Both the position numbers and the translations under genes were made by a program. This document shows positions 42,022 to 50,901 of a stretch of DNA of 64,000 nt, one piece after another. Below the pieces are notes generated by a model. That model saw only the letters and a list, made by a program, of their open reading frames with translations, was not told the DNA's origin and did not search any database. The stretch's first letter is position 1; every line of letters begins with the position of its first letter. The stretch spans positions 124,001-188,000 of the forward strand of contig CAJTBF010000001.1 of the NCBI GenBank assembly GCA_910574195.1. Reading direction: 5' to 3'. This stretch comes from Lachnospiraceae bacterium (GTDB lineage: Bacteria; Bacillota; Clostridia; Lachnospirales; Lachnospiraceae).

Positions 42022-43305
42022 CTACCGGTCGGCTAATTCTTTGGTAATATCCTCCCATGTAATCCCACGCTCCACCATCAGAACCATGATGTGGTACATA
42101 AAATCTGAGATCTCATATTTAATCTCTTCCGTATTGGGATTTTTGGCGGCAATCACAATCTCGGTGGCCTCCTCACCCACTTTCTTTAATATCTTATCAA
42201 TTCCTTTTTCGAACAGATAATTGGTATAGGAACCTTCCTTGGGATTCTGCCTCCGGTCCACAATCGTTTTATACACGGCCTCAAAAACCTGAAGCGGATT
42301 CTTCGCATCATAATCACTGCCCACAATGGTCTGGAAAAAACAGGTCTTATTCCCGGTATGGCAGGCTGCGCCGATCTGCTCTACCTTTGCCAGCAGTGTG
42401 TCCTTGTCGCAGTCTACGGTCAGCATTTTTACAAACTGGTAATGCCCGGATGTCTCTCCTTTTACCCAGAGTGTTTTCCGGCTTCTGCTGTAATACGTCA
42501 TTTTTCCGGTTTTGATCGTATGTTCAAAAGCCTCCTCATTCATGTAAGCCATCATCAATACTTCGTTTGTTTTATAGTCCTGCACCACCACCGGAAGAAG
42601 TCCGTCCTGATTCAGTTTAAACTCTGCAAAATCCATAATACTCTCGAAGGAGGTCATTTTAATTCCTTCGTTCGTACAGATTTTTTTAAACCGGTTAAAA
42701 TCCATCCCTTCCTGATTGATAAACAATCCGGAAACCCCTTTCGCACCGCTGGATTTCAGAATTTTGAGAATTTCTTCCTGCTCCATGGTATCCGTCACAA
42801 CCACACAGGGAACTTTGGTGACGTTTACCACGGAATTCAAATCCAGCCTGTGCATAAATACAATTTCTTTGCAATACTGCTCGATCAGATGCTGCTGCTT
42901 AAACAACGAATCAAAATCATTCAATGAAGCGGCGATTCGTTCTTTTCCAAAACGCTTGGATACTTCCTCAATCAATTTCACGGAATCCGGCTTTGACAGA
43001 TTGATCATGGCATACTTGGCGCCGGCATAGAGGATCTTTTTCACATCTTCCGGCCGCCGGACATTGCCGCCGGCAATCATAGGAATACTGATCACCCGGT
43101 TGATTCGCTTCATCAGATCAATGGCTGTCTCGTGTTCCTCGTCTGAGTTAGATAAATCAAAGACCAGTAGTTCATCCGCCCCACGATCCCCGTAATGCTT
43201 GGCCAGGGCGACCACGTCGTCCGCAACCACCGTTTTATCATTAAACCAACGGACAGCCTTTCCTTTGTCAATTAAAATGCAGGGTGTTAATCGTTTATAA
43301 CTCAT
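42022..43305 (-). CDS. hisIE: HisIE bifunctional enzyme with an N-terminal HisF-like domain
   Basis: The 427-residue protein has three parts. Residues 1 to about 218 resemble HisF/HisA barrels (TPCILIDKGKAV, HYGDRGADELLVFDLSNS, PMIAGGNVRRPEDVKKIL). About 225-325 is HisI, the phosphoribosyl-AMP cyclohydrolase, with zinc-site cysteines C299, C315 and C322. About 338-427 is HisE, the phosphoribosyl-ATP pyrophosphatase, with VGEEATE. Aligning C9 and G15 with HisF puts Leu at the place of the catalytic Asp11, so the barrel is probably not an active synthase. HisI and HisE catalyse steps 2 and 3 of histidine synthesis. AAAGGAG fixes the start. Confidence 0.9.
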   Translation of the reverse strand: MSYKRLTPCILIDKGKAVRWFNDKTVVADDVVALAKHYGDRGADELLVFDLSNSDEEHETAIDLMKRINRVISIPMIAGGNVRRPEDVKKILYAGAKYAMINLSKPDSVKLIEEVSKRFGKERIAASLNDFDSLFKQQHLIEQYCKEIVFMHRLDLNSVVNVTKVPCVVVTDTMEQEEILKILKSSGAKGVSGLFINQEGMDFNRFKKICTNEGIKMTSFESIMDFAEFKLNQDGLLPVVVQDYKTNEVLMMAYMNEEAFEHTIKTGKMTYYSRSRKTLWVKGETSGHYQFVKMLTVDCDKDTLLAKVEQIGAACHTGNKTCFFQTIVGSDYDAKNPLQVFEAVYKTIVDRRQNPKEGSYTNYLFEKGIDKILKKVGEEATEIVIAAKNPNTEEIKYEISDFMYHIMVLMVERGITWEDITKELADR

Positions 43306-43317
43306 CTTTTCTCTCCT

Positions 43318-43908
43318 TTACAGACTTCCCTTGGTAGACCATACTTCCGACATCCTGGGCTCTTTCATTGTGGCCGCATCCAGCGCTTTTCCAAAGGCCT
43401 TGAACAGCGCTTCCGCCATGTGATGGTTGTTTCCCGGTTCCAGAATCTTCAGATGTAGATTCATTCCTGCGCTGTAAGAAACCGCATAGAAAAATTCCCG
43501 GATCATTTCCGTATCCAGCCCGCCAAGACGCTCCGCCGTAAAGACCGCATCATACCGAAAATATGGCCGTCCCGATAAATCAATGGCACAAAGCGCCAGC
43601 GTCTCATCCATCGGCAGAATAAAACTTCCGTACCGTTTGATTCCGGCTTTCTCCCCCAGCGCTTCCGCAAGGGCCTGGCCCAACACGATCCCGGTATCTT
43701 CCACGGTATGGTGACAATCCACTTCCAGGTCTCCTTTGGCCGAAACCTCCAGATCAAACAGTCCATGCCTTGCAAACCCGTTCAGCATATGATCAAAAAA
43801 CGGAATTCCGGTCCCGATCTGATTTCTTCCGCTTCCATCCAGACGAATCGATAACGAAATCTCCGTCTCCTTTGTTTTTCGTACACAACTTCCCATCCGT
43901 TCACTCAT
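43318..43908 (-). CDS. hisB: Imidazoleglycerol-phosphate dehydratase
   Basis: The 196-residue enzyme has the paired metal-binding motifs of HisB: FFDHMLNGFARHG, CHHTVEDTGIVLG and the symmetric EPGNNHHMAEALFKAFGKAL. It removes water from imidazoleglycerol phosphate to form imidazole-acetol phosphate. The start at 43908 is chosen because CAGGAGG precedes it and the ATG overlaps the hisD stop by 8 bp. It is a monofunctional dehydratase, without the phosphatase domain seen in enterobacteria. Confidence 0.95.
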   Translation of the reverse strand: MSERMGSCVRKTKETEISLSIRLDGSGRNQIGTGIPFFDHMLNGFARHGLFDLEVSAKGDLEVDCHHTVEDTGIVLGQALAEALGEKAGIKRYGSFILPMDETLALCAIDLSGRPYFRYDAVFTAERLGGLDTEMIREFFYAVSYSAGMNLHLKILEPGNNHHMAEALFKAFGKALDAATMKEPRMSEVWSTKGSL

Positions 43909-45250
43909 GAGACTTCCTCCTGTCTTCCTGTTCCCTCTTTGTTCCATCCGCACAAGTCTCTTTCTCAAAACGTACCCGAATGGAATTGGCATGCGCCGTC
44001 AGATGTTCCGCCTCGGCAAACTGTTCAATATCCGAATGAATCTCTGCAAGCGCTTCCCTGGAATACGCAATGATACTTGATTTCTTCAAAAAGTCTTCTA
44101 CGGACAACGGAGAAAAGAACCTGGCGGTTCCGTTGGTGGGCAGGATATGATTGGGGCCTGCAAAATAGTCTCCCAGCGGTTCACTGCTGTATGTCCCAAT
44201 AAAAATCGCCCCGGCATTCCGGATCTTTGTCATAACCTGATACGGATCTGCCGTCATAATCTCCAGGTGCTCCGATGCAATCTCATTGGCGGCATCGATG
44301 GCATCTTCCAGTGTATCCGCCACAAAAATGTGTCCGTAATTGTCCAGAGATTTCCGAATGATCTCCCCGCGGGAAAGTTCCTGTGCAAACGCTTCCGCCT
44401 CCGCAGACACCTTTTCGGCCAATTTCCTGCTGGTCGTGACCAAAATGGCAGACGCCAGTTCATCGTGCTCTGCCTGGGAGAGAAGATCTGCCGCCACATA
44501 GCGCGGATTGGCCGTCTCATCCGCCAACACCAGAATTTCACTGGGGCCGGCAATGGAATCAATACTGACATGACCGTACACGGCCTTCTTTGCCAGCGCC
44601 ACATAGATATTCCCCGGGCCCACAATCTTATCCACCTTCGGGATACTTTCCGTTCCATAGGCAAGTGCTCCGACGGCCTGCGCTCCGCCTACTTTGTATA
44701 TGGCGGCAGCCCCGGCTTCTTTTGCCGCAACCAATGTGGTCGGGTTCACTTTTCCGTCTTTTCCCGGAGGCGTCACCATCACGATCTCTTCCACACCTGC
44801 CACTTTGGCCGGCACAATATTCATCAATACGGACGAAGGATAAGCTGCTTTTCCGCCGGGGACATATACCCCTACTCTCTGCAAAGCCGTCACTTTTTGT
44901 CCCAGCATAGTGCCGTTCGGCTTACTGTCAAACCAACTATACTGCATCTGCTTTTGGTGATAGACTTCTATATTATGCAGCGCTCTGCGGACGATCCGAA
45001 GCAGTTCTTTGTCAACCTGCGCATAGGCCTCCTGTATTTCCTCCTCCGTGACGCGAATCGTCTCCGCCGTAATTTTTGCCCCGTCAAACCGTTCCGTATA
45101 GGAAAACACTGCCGCATCCCGTTCTTTTTGGACCGTCCGCAGAATCTCCTGCACCCGTTCTTCATATTGTCCGTAACTGTTGGGACTGCGTTTCAACAAA
45201 TCTTCCAACAGATTCTTTTTCGTAGTTTCATCCAATGTTTCGATTCGCAT
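43901..45250 (-). CDS. hisD: Histidinol dehydrogenase
   Basis: The 449-residue enzyme has the HisD motifs YVPGGKAAYPSSVLMNIVPA, KIVGPGNIYVALAKK, SIAGPSEILVLAD and AEHDELASAILVTTS, where the zinc and catalytic histidines lie. GPNHILPTNGTARF is near the C-terminus. It oxidises histidinol to histidine with NAD. The start at 45250 is set by TTGGAGGAAAAAC; codons upstream of it do not look conserved. A 160-base gap separates it from hisG, unusual in an operon where the other joints are 12 to 18 bases or overlap. Confidence 0.95.
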   Translation of the reverse strand: MRIETLDETTKKNLLEDLLKRSPNSYGQYEERVQEILRTVQKERDAAVFSYTERFDGAKITAETIRVTEEEIQEAYAQVDKELLRIVRRALHNIEVYHQKQMQYSWFDSKPNGTMLGQKVTALQRVGVYVPGGKAAYPSSVLMNIVPAKVAGVEEIVMVTPPGKDGKVNPTTLVAAKEAGAAAIYKVGGAQAVGALAYGTESIPKVDKIVGPGNIYVALAKKAVYGHVSIDSIAGPSEILVLADETANPRYVAADLLSQAEHDELASAILVTTSRKLAEKVSAEAEAFAQELSRGEIIRKSLDNYGHIFVADTLEDAIDAANEIASEHLEIMTADPYQVMTKIRNAGAIFIGTYSSEPLGDYFAGPNHILPTNGTARFFSPLSVEDFLKKSSIIAYSREALAEIHSDIEQFAEAEHLTAHANSIRVRFEKETCADGTKREQEDRRKSHE

Positions 45251-45410
45251 GTTTTTCCTCCAATTTCCGGAAATATAACGGCCTTTCCTTCCTGAATCCC
45301 GGCAGACAGCCGAGCAGATACCCGTCGTTTTTGTTTCTATATTTACACCCTCCCGGGCATCCCGCATCACATGTGCTTTACACAAGTGGACAGCTAACGG
45401 ATTCCCTCGT

Positions 45411-46043
45411 TCACAACGCACGCAGCCGGACAATCAAATCCTTAATCCTGTCATTTTCCATCCGCATGCTGACCGGATTTACGATCATCCTTGCAGACAG
45501 CCGACACACTTCCTCCAGCACTACAAGACCGTTTTCCTTCAGTGTGGAACCGGTCTCCACAATATCCACAATCACTTCGGACAGCCCCACAATGGGCGCC
45601 AGCTCAATGGAACCATTCATCTTGATCAATTCCACGGTCTGATGCTTCTTGTTGTAAAAATAATCTTTGGCAATGCGTGGATATTTGGTGGCTACACGAA
45701 TCAGCTCCCGATGTTTCAACAGTTCCGCCGCTTTTTCATAACCGCAGACACACATCCGGCATTCTCCAAATCCCAGGTCCAGAACTTCATGCACTTTCCG
45801 GCCTTCCTCTATAATCGTATCCTTGCCGGCCACCCCGATATCTGCGGCGCCGTACTCCACATAAGTGGGCACGTCCGGTCCTTTGGCAAGAAAAAATTTC
45901 AGTTTCAATTCTTCGTTTACAAAAATCAATTTTCGGGAATTTTTGTCCTTCATTTCCTCACAGGTGATACCAAGCTGTTCCAGCATCTCCAGTGTTTTTC
46001 TGGCAAGCCTGCCTTTTGTCAGTGCAAATGTCAAATATCTCAT
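45411..46043 (-). CDS. hisG: ATP phosphoribosyltransferase, short form catalytic subunit
   Basis: The 210-residue protein is the short form of HisG, lacking the C-terminal regulatory domain. It begins MRYLTFALTKGRLARKTLEM and has the phosphoribosyl-diphosphate-binding region VDIVETGSTLKENGL near 160. It catalyses the first committed step of histidine synthesis, joining ATP and PRPP. The short form needs HisZ for activity and feedback control, and hisZ lies immediately upstream (18 bases). A GGGGAGGGG ribosome site supports the start. Confidence 0.95.
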   Translation of the reverse strand: MRYLTFALTKGRLARKTLEMLEQLGITCEEMKDKNSRKLIFVNEELKLKFFLAKGPDVPTYVEYGAADIGVAGKDTIIEEGRKVHEVLDLGFGECRMCVCGYEKAAELLKHRELIRVATKYPRIAKDYFYNKKHQTVELIKMNGSIELAPIVGLSEVIVDIVETGSTLKENGLVVLEEVCRLSARMIVNPVSMRMENDRIKDLIVRLRAL

Positions 46044-46061
46044 CGGCCCCTCCCCGTCTTT

Positions 46062-47312
46062 TCAGTTGTTTTCACGAGCCGGCACCACTTTCCGGACTCC
46101 CGTTTCTAAATTCGTCATCTCCAGGCTTCCGTCCTCATACAGCCAAAGCATACTATATGCCTGCATCCGTTTTCCATATTCCAGAACACTCTCCCTGGAA
46201 TCCCCGTCCTCCTTTTTGATCAATTCCACACAGCGGTTCTTCCCGCGGAATTCCCGCGCAAGAGAGACGGCCCATTTTAACGTCTTCTCCGTATAGACAA
46301 TCAGATGCTGCCGTTTGGTTTCCACGGAAATCTTCTGCCGGCTCAGCGCGCTGGTCAGGTCATCCACAATCATAGCAAACCCAATGGAGGGGGTACTTTT
46401 CCCGAACTTCTCCAGCAGGTGATCGTAACGTCCTCCCCGCACCACTGCATCCCCGGTGCCATATGTATACGCCCGGAAAATGATTCCGGTATAATACATG
46501 TAATTTCCGCACATGCTCAGATCAAAAGATACATGCCCGTCCACCCCGTAATACTGCAGAATCCGATAAATACGCTGCAAACGTTCCACTGCCGTCTTTG
46601 CATGCATACCGGGCGCAATCTCCGCCGCCTTTTCCAGCACTTCCACACCGCCGACCAGTTCCGGAAGCATACGAAACGCTGCTTTTATCTCTTCGGCGGC
46701 TCCTTCCTCCTCCAGAATCTCTTCCACACCAAAGTAATTTCGATTCGTGATCAAAGAACGAATCTCCTCCGTTGCTTCCTCACACAAACCGGTTGCATCC
46801 AACAATTCCCGGATAAAATCCACATGTCCGACCATCACCTGGAACTCCGGAAACCCGATTTTTTTCAATCCGTCCACCACCATGGACAACAACTCCGCGT
46901 CCGCCTCCACGGTGTCCGCCCCAATCAGTTCCGCCCCCAACTGGGTATTTTCTTTTAAGCGTCCCTGATAGCTGGAATGATTGATGAAGGTATTTCCCAC
47001 ATAACACAGGCGGATGGGAAAATCTTCTTCCTCAAACAACGTAGCGGCCGCACGGGCGATCGACGGCGTAATGTCCGGGCGCAATACCAGCGTATTCCCC
47101 TCCCGGTCAAAAAATTTATAAAGTTCTTTCGAAGAAATCGTTCCGATCTCCTTCCGAAAGACGTCAAAATACTCAAACGTAGGAGTCTGGATATCCTGAT
47201 AACCATACAGATGCAGCAGATCATGGAGCTTCTCCTGTACGGCAAGTTTTTTCCTGCATTCTTTCGTATAAATATCCCGGACTCCTTCCGGCGTATGTAA
47301 TTTCTGTTCCAT
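46062..47312 (-). CDS. hisZ: ATP phosphoribosyltransferase regulatory subunit
   Basis: The 416-residue protein is a class II histidyl-tRNA synthetase paralogue: LHTPEGVRDIYTKEC, DIQTPTFEYFDVFRKE and LVLRPDITPSIARAAATLF, then a glycine-rich region VVRGGRYDHLLEKFGKSTPS. HisZ lacks tRNA charging; it forms a hetero-octamer with short HisG and senses histidine. It is the first gene of the operon. The leader is only about 33 bases from the promoter at 47352-47380, and GGAG lies 8 bases before the ATG. Confidence 0.93.
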   Translation of the reverse strand: MEQKLHTPEGVRDIYTKECRKKLAVQEKLHDLLHLYGYQDIQTPTFEYFDVFRKEIGTISSKELYKFFDREGNTLVLRPDITPSIARAAATLFEEEDFPIRLCYVGNTFINHSSYQGRLKENTQLGAELIGADTVEADAELLSMVVDGLKKIGFPEFQVMVGHVDFIRELLDATGLCEEATEEIRSLITNRNYFGVEEILEEEGAAEEIKAAFRMLPELVGGVEVLEKAAEIAPGMHAKTAVERLQRIYRILQYYGVDGHVSFDLSMCGNYMYYTGIIFRAYTYGTGDAVVRGGRYDHLLEKFGKSTPSIGFAMIVDDLTSALSRQKISVETKRQHLIVYTEKTLKWAVSLAREFRGKNRCVELIKKEDGDSRESVLEYGKRMQAYSMLWLYEDGSLEMTNLETGVRKVVPARENN

Positions 47313-47351
47313 AATACTGCTCCATTCTGCCGCCGCTGCGGTATCTGTTAT

Positions 47352-47412
47352 TTTATACTAATTGGACTACTAATGTCCAATTAGGTATACTTATTGGACT
47401 ACTAATGTCCAA
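47352..47412 (-). promoter_or_regulatory. Tandem palindromic promoter/operator of the histidine operon
   Basis: On the minus strand TTGGAC (47375-47380) and TATAAA (47352-47357) are 17 bases apart. The spacer contains the second half of the palindrome TTGGACATTAGTAGTCCAA. A second copy 32 bases upstream has the same palindrome, with TTGGAC at 47407-47412 and TATACC at 47384-47389. The operator therefore overlaps both -35 boxes. A repressor binding there would block transcription; a TrpR-like HisR/YerC protein is one candidate, not shown in this window. Confidence 0.65.
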
Positions 47413-47415
47413 TAA

Positions 47416-47564
47416 GGTATGCCTTGTCGGACAGTGTAAACTGTCCGACTGCCCCGGATAAGGCATCCCTCATCAGAATACGTTTTCAGCCGCCCCCCTG
47501 CCGCGGGCAAACTTTCAATGGGGCGGATTTACGTAACAGTGAGGCCGGAGGCTGAACTGTTACC
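47416..47564. repeat. Composite intergenic repeat (modules D, C, A)
   Basis: Module D (47416-47468) is a nested hairpin, with GTCGGACAGT/ACTGTCCGAC inside ATGCCTT/AAGGCAT. It resembles 6302-6352. Module C (47489-47530) pairs GCCGCCCC with GGGGCGG and is homologous to 433-476. Module A (47532-47564) is the inverse of 399-431. The element fills most of the gap between recU and the his promoter. The remaining bases to 47653 show nothing I can name. Confidence 0.75.
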
Positions 47565-47653
47565 AGGTATTTCTGTCCCGACGGACGGAAAATCACTTTA
47601 TCTCATTACTCCACTAAAATCCCTAGTTATTATACGCAGTTTCTCCACTGCTG

Positions 47654-48187
47654 TCAATCCCTGTCATCCAAATCCTTCTGAATATAATCCAGATAGGGAA
47701 CAAAACTGTTCCTCTGCAGTGTCATAACATATGCCTCGTCCAGTTCTTCAAATCGAAAACTTTTTCGGCCTCCCTCCCGGGCGCGATCCCAGAATCTTCG
47801 AATTTCCCGGTATCGCATATAATACAGCAGATTCTTCGTGCTGTAATACAGAATCAGAAAGGAAATCCCTCCCTGCTTTTCAAACTGTTCCATAAAATGG
47901 ATCTGGTGTTCATGAACATTTTGCAGTGGAAACGTATCCACGGAACATTCCTTTGCGTCAAAACAGACAGGAATCCCCTGCACTGCCCCGATATAATCTA
48001 CGGTACTGATCTTATCAAAATAGGCCAGCGTAATATGTCGGTGTTCCTTGTCGATCTGCACCGGTGTGATCGGCGTCGGAATCTTCTGAATTAACGCCAG
48101 ATTCCGCTGCGCATACTGTTCGTTCGTCCGATTGATCAAGTCCTCCAGTGTAGATCCCCGTAATCCACGGGAATTCCATGTCGCCAT
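47654..48187 (-). CDS. recU: Holliday junction resolvase RecU
   Basis: The 177-residue protein matches RecU closely: WNSRGLRGSTLEDLINRTNE at the N-terminus, KISTVDYIGAVQGIPVCFDA with the active-site Asp, AKECSVDTFPLQNVHEHQI with Glu/Lys, and the stalk-forming and C-terminal regions. RecU cuts four-way DNA junctions during recombination repair and also acts with RecA in Firmicutes. It lies between the RluA-type synthase gene and the his operon, flanked on both sides by hairpin repeats. The ribosome site (GAGGAG) is about 13 bases from the ATG, a longer gap than usual. Confidence 0.93.
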   Translation of the reverse strand: MATWNSRGLRGSTLEDLINRTNEQYAQRNLALIQKIPTPITPVQIDKEHRHITLAYFDKISTVDYIGAVQGIPVCFDAKECSVDTFPLQNVHEHQIHFMEQFEKQGGISFLILYYSTKNLLYYMRYREIRRFWDRAREGGRKSFRFEELDEAYVMTLQRNSFVPYLDYIQKDLDDRD

Positions 48188-48241
48188 ACTGTAACAGACA
48201 CTCCTCTCTTCGTATCTTGTTTCCTCACCTGGCTGATTCCG

Positions 48242-48274
48242 CGTAACAGTTCAGCCTGCGGCCTCACTGTTACG
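48242..48274. repeat. Intergenic repeat module A
   Basis: This 33-bp unit begins CGTAACAGTTCAGCC and ends CTCACTGTTACG. It differs from the copy at 399-431 at only one position in the loop. It lies between recU and the RluA-type gene. Confidence 0.85.
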
Positions 48275-48301
48275 ATTCTGCCCTGCCGGATCTTTTTGTT
48301 C

Positions 48302-49303
48302 TTATTCCCTTTTATGCAGGCGTCCCTCAAAATCCAATCCTTCTTCCGCACAAATCCTTTGAAAGACCGCCGGAAGCGGGGCTGTAAACAGGTTCCCTGA
48401 CAGATATCCCAACGCTCCTTCTGTCTCTGGCATACACAGTTTCCACGCATGAAGCAGTTGAGACTGCAGCCCGTAACGTTGTTTATACCGGTCATTGATC
48501 TTCCGGTTCCCATATTTATAATCCCCCACAATGGGATACCCCCGGGAGGCCAGATGTGCCCGAATCTGATGGGTTTTCCCGGTGATCAGATGGACCTCCA
48601 GAAGTGTGACGCCGTTCCCAAAAGCCAACGGCCGGTATGTTGTTTCAATCTTTACACCGTCGGGTTGTGCCCGGTCGGAAACTTTTACACGATTGGAACG
48701 ATCGTCCTTTTGCAGATAACCACAGACGGACGCCGTCTCTTTCACCTGCCCCGCCACAAGACACAAATAATATTTTTTTATAGTACGTTCTTTAAAAAAA
48801 CGGCTCAGCTCCTGAAGTCCGACCATGCTTTTCCCCGCCGCCAATATTCCGCTGGTGTTCCGGTCCAGCCGGTTACAGACCGCCGGATGAAAGGTTTTCA
48901 AATCTTCTCTGGTCAGACCGCCGGATTCCAGCAGATATCCGGTCAGATACTCCACCGCCGAAACATCTGTATCCTTCGCCTTCTGGGACAGCATTCCCAC
49001 CGGTTTATTACACAGAAGAATATGCGCGTCCTCATAAAGAATCTCCGGCGGTTCACCCTGATACGCGCGGACCACCGGTTCTTCCCCGGAAAACTTTTCC
49101 AGTGTTTCCTCAGAAAAAAACAGGCTCACCCGGTCGCCTTCCCGGAGTTTTTCTTTCCCGGAAGCTTTCTTTTTGTTCAGCGTAATGTTTTTCTTCCGAA
49201 GCATTTTATAGAGAAACCCTTTCGGCGCTTTCTGTAAATATTTTTCCAGCAGCTTATCCAGCCGCTGCCCTGCTTCCCGTTCTGTGATTCGAATTTCCTG
49301 CAC
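48302..49303 (-). CDS. RluA family pseudouridine synthase
   Basis: I choose the GTG at 49303 because AGGAGG lies 5 bases upstream; a GTG at 49369 has no such site. The 333-residue protein has an S4 RNA-binding domain (about 1-60, EAGQRLDKLLEKYL) and the synthase domain. The latter holds the catalytic Asp in HPAVCNRLDRNTSGILAAGK, then KKYYLCLVAG and LITGKTHQIRAHLASRGYPI. It converts specific uridines of rRNA or tRNA to pseudouridine. RluC/RluD-type specificity cannot be settled. Confidence 0.92.
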   Translation of the reverse strand: MQEIRITEREAGQRLDKLLEKYLQKAPKGFLYKMLRKKNITLNKKKASGKEKLREGDRVSLFFSEETLEKFSGEEPVVRAYQGEPPEILYEDAHILLCNKPVGMLSQKAKDTDVSAVEYLTGYLLESGGLTREDLKTFHPAVCNRLDRNTSGILAAGKSMVGLQELSRFFKERTIKKYYLCLVAGQVKETASVCGYLQKDDRSNRVKVSDRAQPDGVKIETTYRPLAFGNGVTLLEVHLITGKTHQIRAHLASRGYPIVGDYKYGNRKINDRYKQRYGLQSQLLHAWKLCMPETEGALGYLSGNLFTAPLPAVFQRICAEEGLDFEGRLHKRE

Positions 49304-49403
49304 GCTGTCCTCCTGTTTATTCTTTTTATTGTATACACGCACACCGCTCTTTTCTTTTTCACGGTACACTTTTTTCTCTCATGAATCAGCAAAAAGCGAT
49401 CGG

Positions 49404-49982
49404 TCACAACGAAAGATTTAAGATCAGTTCCGCAATCCGCTGCTCGCATCCCGTGGGACTTTCCTTTTCCACCGCGGCAATATTTTCCAGTCCTTCCGCC
49501 CTGGTAAGAAAGGTCTGGTACTGGTCGAATATTTTTACCGAAATCCCGGTCATCTCACTCTGCCGCAACATCTCCCGGACATGGGACGCCGCGTACTGCG
49601 GATTCACTTTTTTCCCCGAAGTATAGCCAAAGACCGTATTGCCAAAAATCACCATGCAGTCAATCGGCATAATTTTTTCCGTACTGGTCAGAATCAAATC
49701 GTATATCACCGTCAGATGCGGCGTCTTTGCGGCGATTTCCTGCGCCAGCGCCCCGTCGATCGTATGATAGGGAATCCGGGTAAGGACACCGACCAACGCT
49801 TTACTGGCGGGAAGACATCCTACCACGGCCACCACGGTCAACAAATTCTTCCTGGTATGCGTCTGGCTGTAACCCAGGAAGAACACTCCTGCCACGATTG
49901 CAAAATAAAGGAGAGTACGCAAAATTTCCATTTTCAATTTTTCATGAAGATATCCCGGATTTCCTTTCACACACTTTTTCAT
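49404..49982 (-). CDS. Conserved membrane protein of unknown function
   Basis: The start at 49982 (MKKCVKGNPGYLHEKLKMEI) follows AAAAGGAG by about 12 bases; the longer open frame upstream is low-complexity. The 192-residue product has two closely spaced membrane helices (about 20-55) and a soluble cytoplasmic domain with EKIMPIDCMVIFGNTVFGYT and a C-terminal helix. I have the impression of a conserved Lachnospiraceae family but cannot name it. It lies between the RluA-type synthase and an SDR gene in a housekeeping run. Confidence 0.7.
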   Translation of the reverse strand: MKKCVKGNPGYLHEKLKMEILRTLLYFAIVAGVFFLGYSQTHTRKNLLTVVAVVGCLPASKALVGVLTRIPYHTIDGALAQEIAAKTPHLTVIYDLILTSTEKIMPIDCMVIFGNTVFGYTSGKKVNPQYAASHVREMLRQSEMTGISVKIFDQYQTFLTRAEGLENIAAVEKESPTGCEQRIAELILNLSL

Positions 49983-50094
49983 AAACCACTGTTCTCCTTT
50001 TCCATCCTGTTTTTCCTGCCGCAGATCTTGTCCGTTCCCTGTCTCTGCCGCAAGGTTCCTGCCATCATTCCGGTTTCCTGTCTCTGCCGCGCTC

Positions 50095-50901
50095 TTATTT
50101 TTCTGTTTCGCTTTGTTCAACCGCCGCTTTGTTCTTTTTTCCTGCCCGGCTCATCCATGAAAGGAACAGGCACCGCGGCAAAATCTTCGTAACAACATGG
50201 ACTGCTTTCATTGGAAGACCATATACCGACACCTCTTTTCCCGCCCGGCTGTCCAGTAACGCCCTTTTTACCACATTGGACGCCTGCACCATGGTCAATC
50301 TTTTCAGCGGATTTCCCGGCATTCCCGACACCGCAAAAAAGGCGGTGTCCACCGGTCCCGGACAGACTGCGGTGACAAGGATTCCCTTACTTCTTAGTTC
50401 CGCTCCCAGACTCCGTGAAAAACTGAGCACATAGGATTTTGTCGCCGCATAGACGGCAAACCCGGGCTGAGGGCAAAAGGCCGCCGCGCTGGCCAAAAAC
50501 AGAATCCGGCTCCCCCTGGAAAGATAGGGAAGACAGCAGAACGTCACTCTGGAAAGCGCCACGCAGTTCAGATCTATCATTTCCAACTGTGTCCCCCGGC
50601 TCTCCTCCAGAATTTCCTCTACGGTGCCGCTCTTTCCGAATCCGGCGGCATTGACCACCATGCGGATATCCGGCCGTTCTCTTTCCAGCATGTCTCTTAG
50701 TTTATCATAAACGGGGCGGTGAAGAAGATCTCCCGGCAGAATACGGACCGGAACTTTGGAGATGCGTTCCAGTTCTTTGAGCTGCTTCTCCCGGCGGGCA
50801 ATCACCCAGATCTCATCCAGCGAACGATAACAATGCCCCAGCTGTTTTACAAATTCTTTTCCCATCCCGGAGGATGCTCCGGTCACAATGGCAATTTTCA
50901 T
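50095..50901 (-). CDS. Short-chain dehydrogenase/reductase
   Basis: The 268-residue SDR has the NAD(P)-binding glycine motif in AIVTGASSGMGKEFVKQLG (residues 4-22), NAAGFGKSG (about 93-101), the Ser of LFLASAAAFCPQPGF and the catalytic Y-x3-K in YAATKSYV. All catalytic residues are present. The substrate is unknown; close relatives are called SDR family NAD(P)-dependent oxidoreductases. The ATG overlaps the preceding YgiQ-family stop by 4 bp. The C-terminus has a hydrophobic stretch (about 235-255) and a basic tail. Confidence 0.9.
   Translation of the reverse strand: MKIAIVTGASSGMGKEFVKQLGHCYRSLDEIWVIARREKQLKELERISKVPVRILPGDLLHRPVYDKLRDMLERERPDIRMVVNAAGFGKSGTVEEILEESRGTQLEMIDLNCVALSRVTFCCLPYLSRGSRILFLASAAAFCPQPGFAVYAATKSYVLSFSRSLGAELRSKGILVTAVCPGPVDTAFFAVSGMPGNPLKRLTMVQASNVVKRALLDSRAGKEVSVYGLPMKAVHVVTKILPRCLFLSWMSRAGKKNKAAVEQSETEK

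Noticed and set aside
47313-47653. T-box leader of the histidine operon
   Set aside because: No T-box signature was seen, and the likely promoter lies only about 33 bases from the transcript's first gene.
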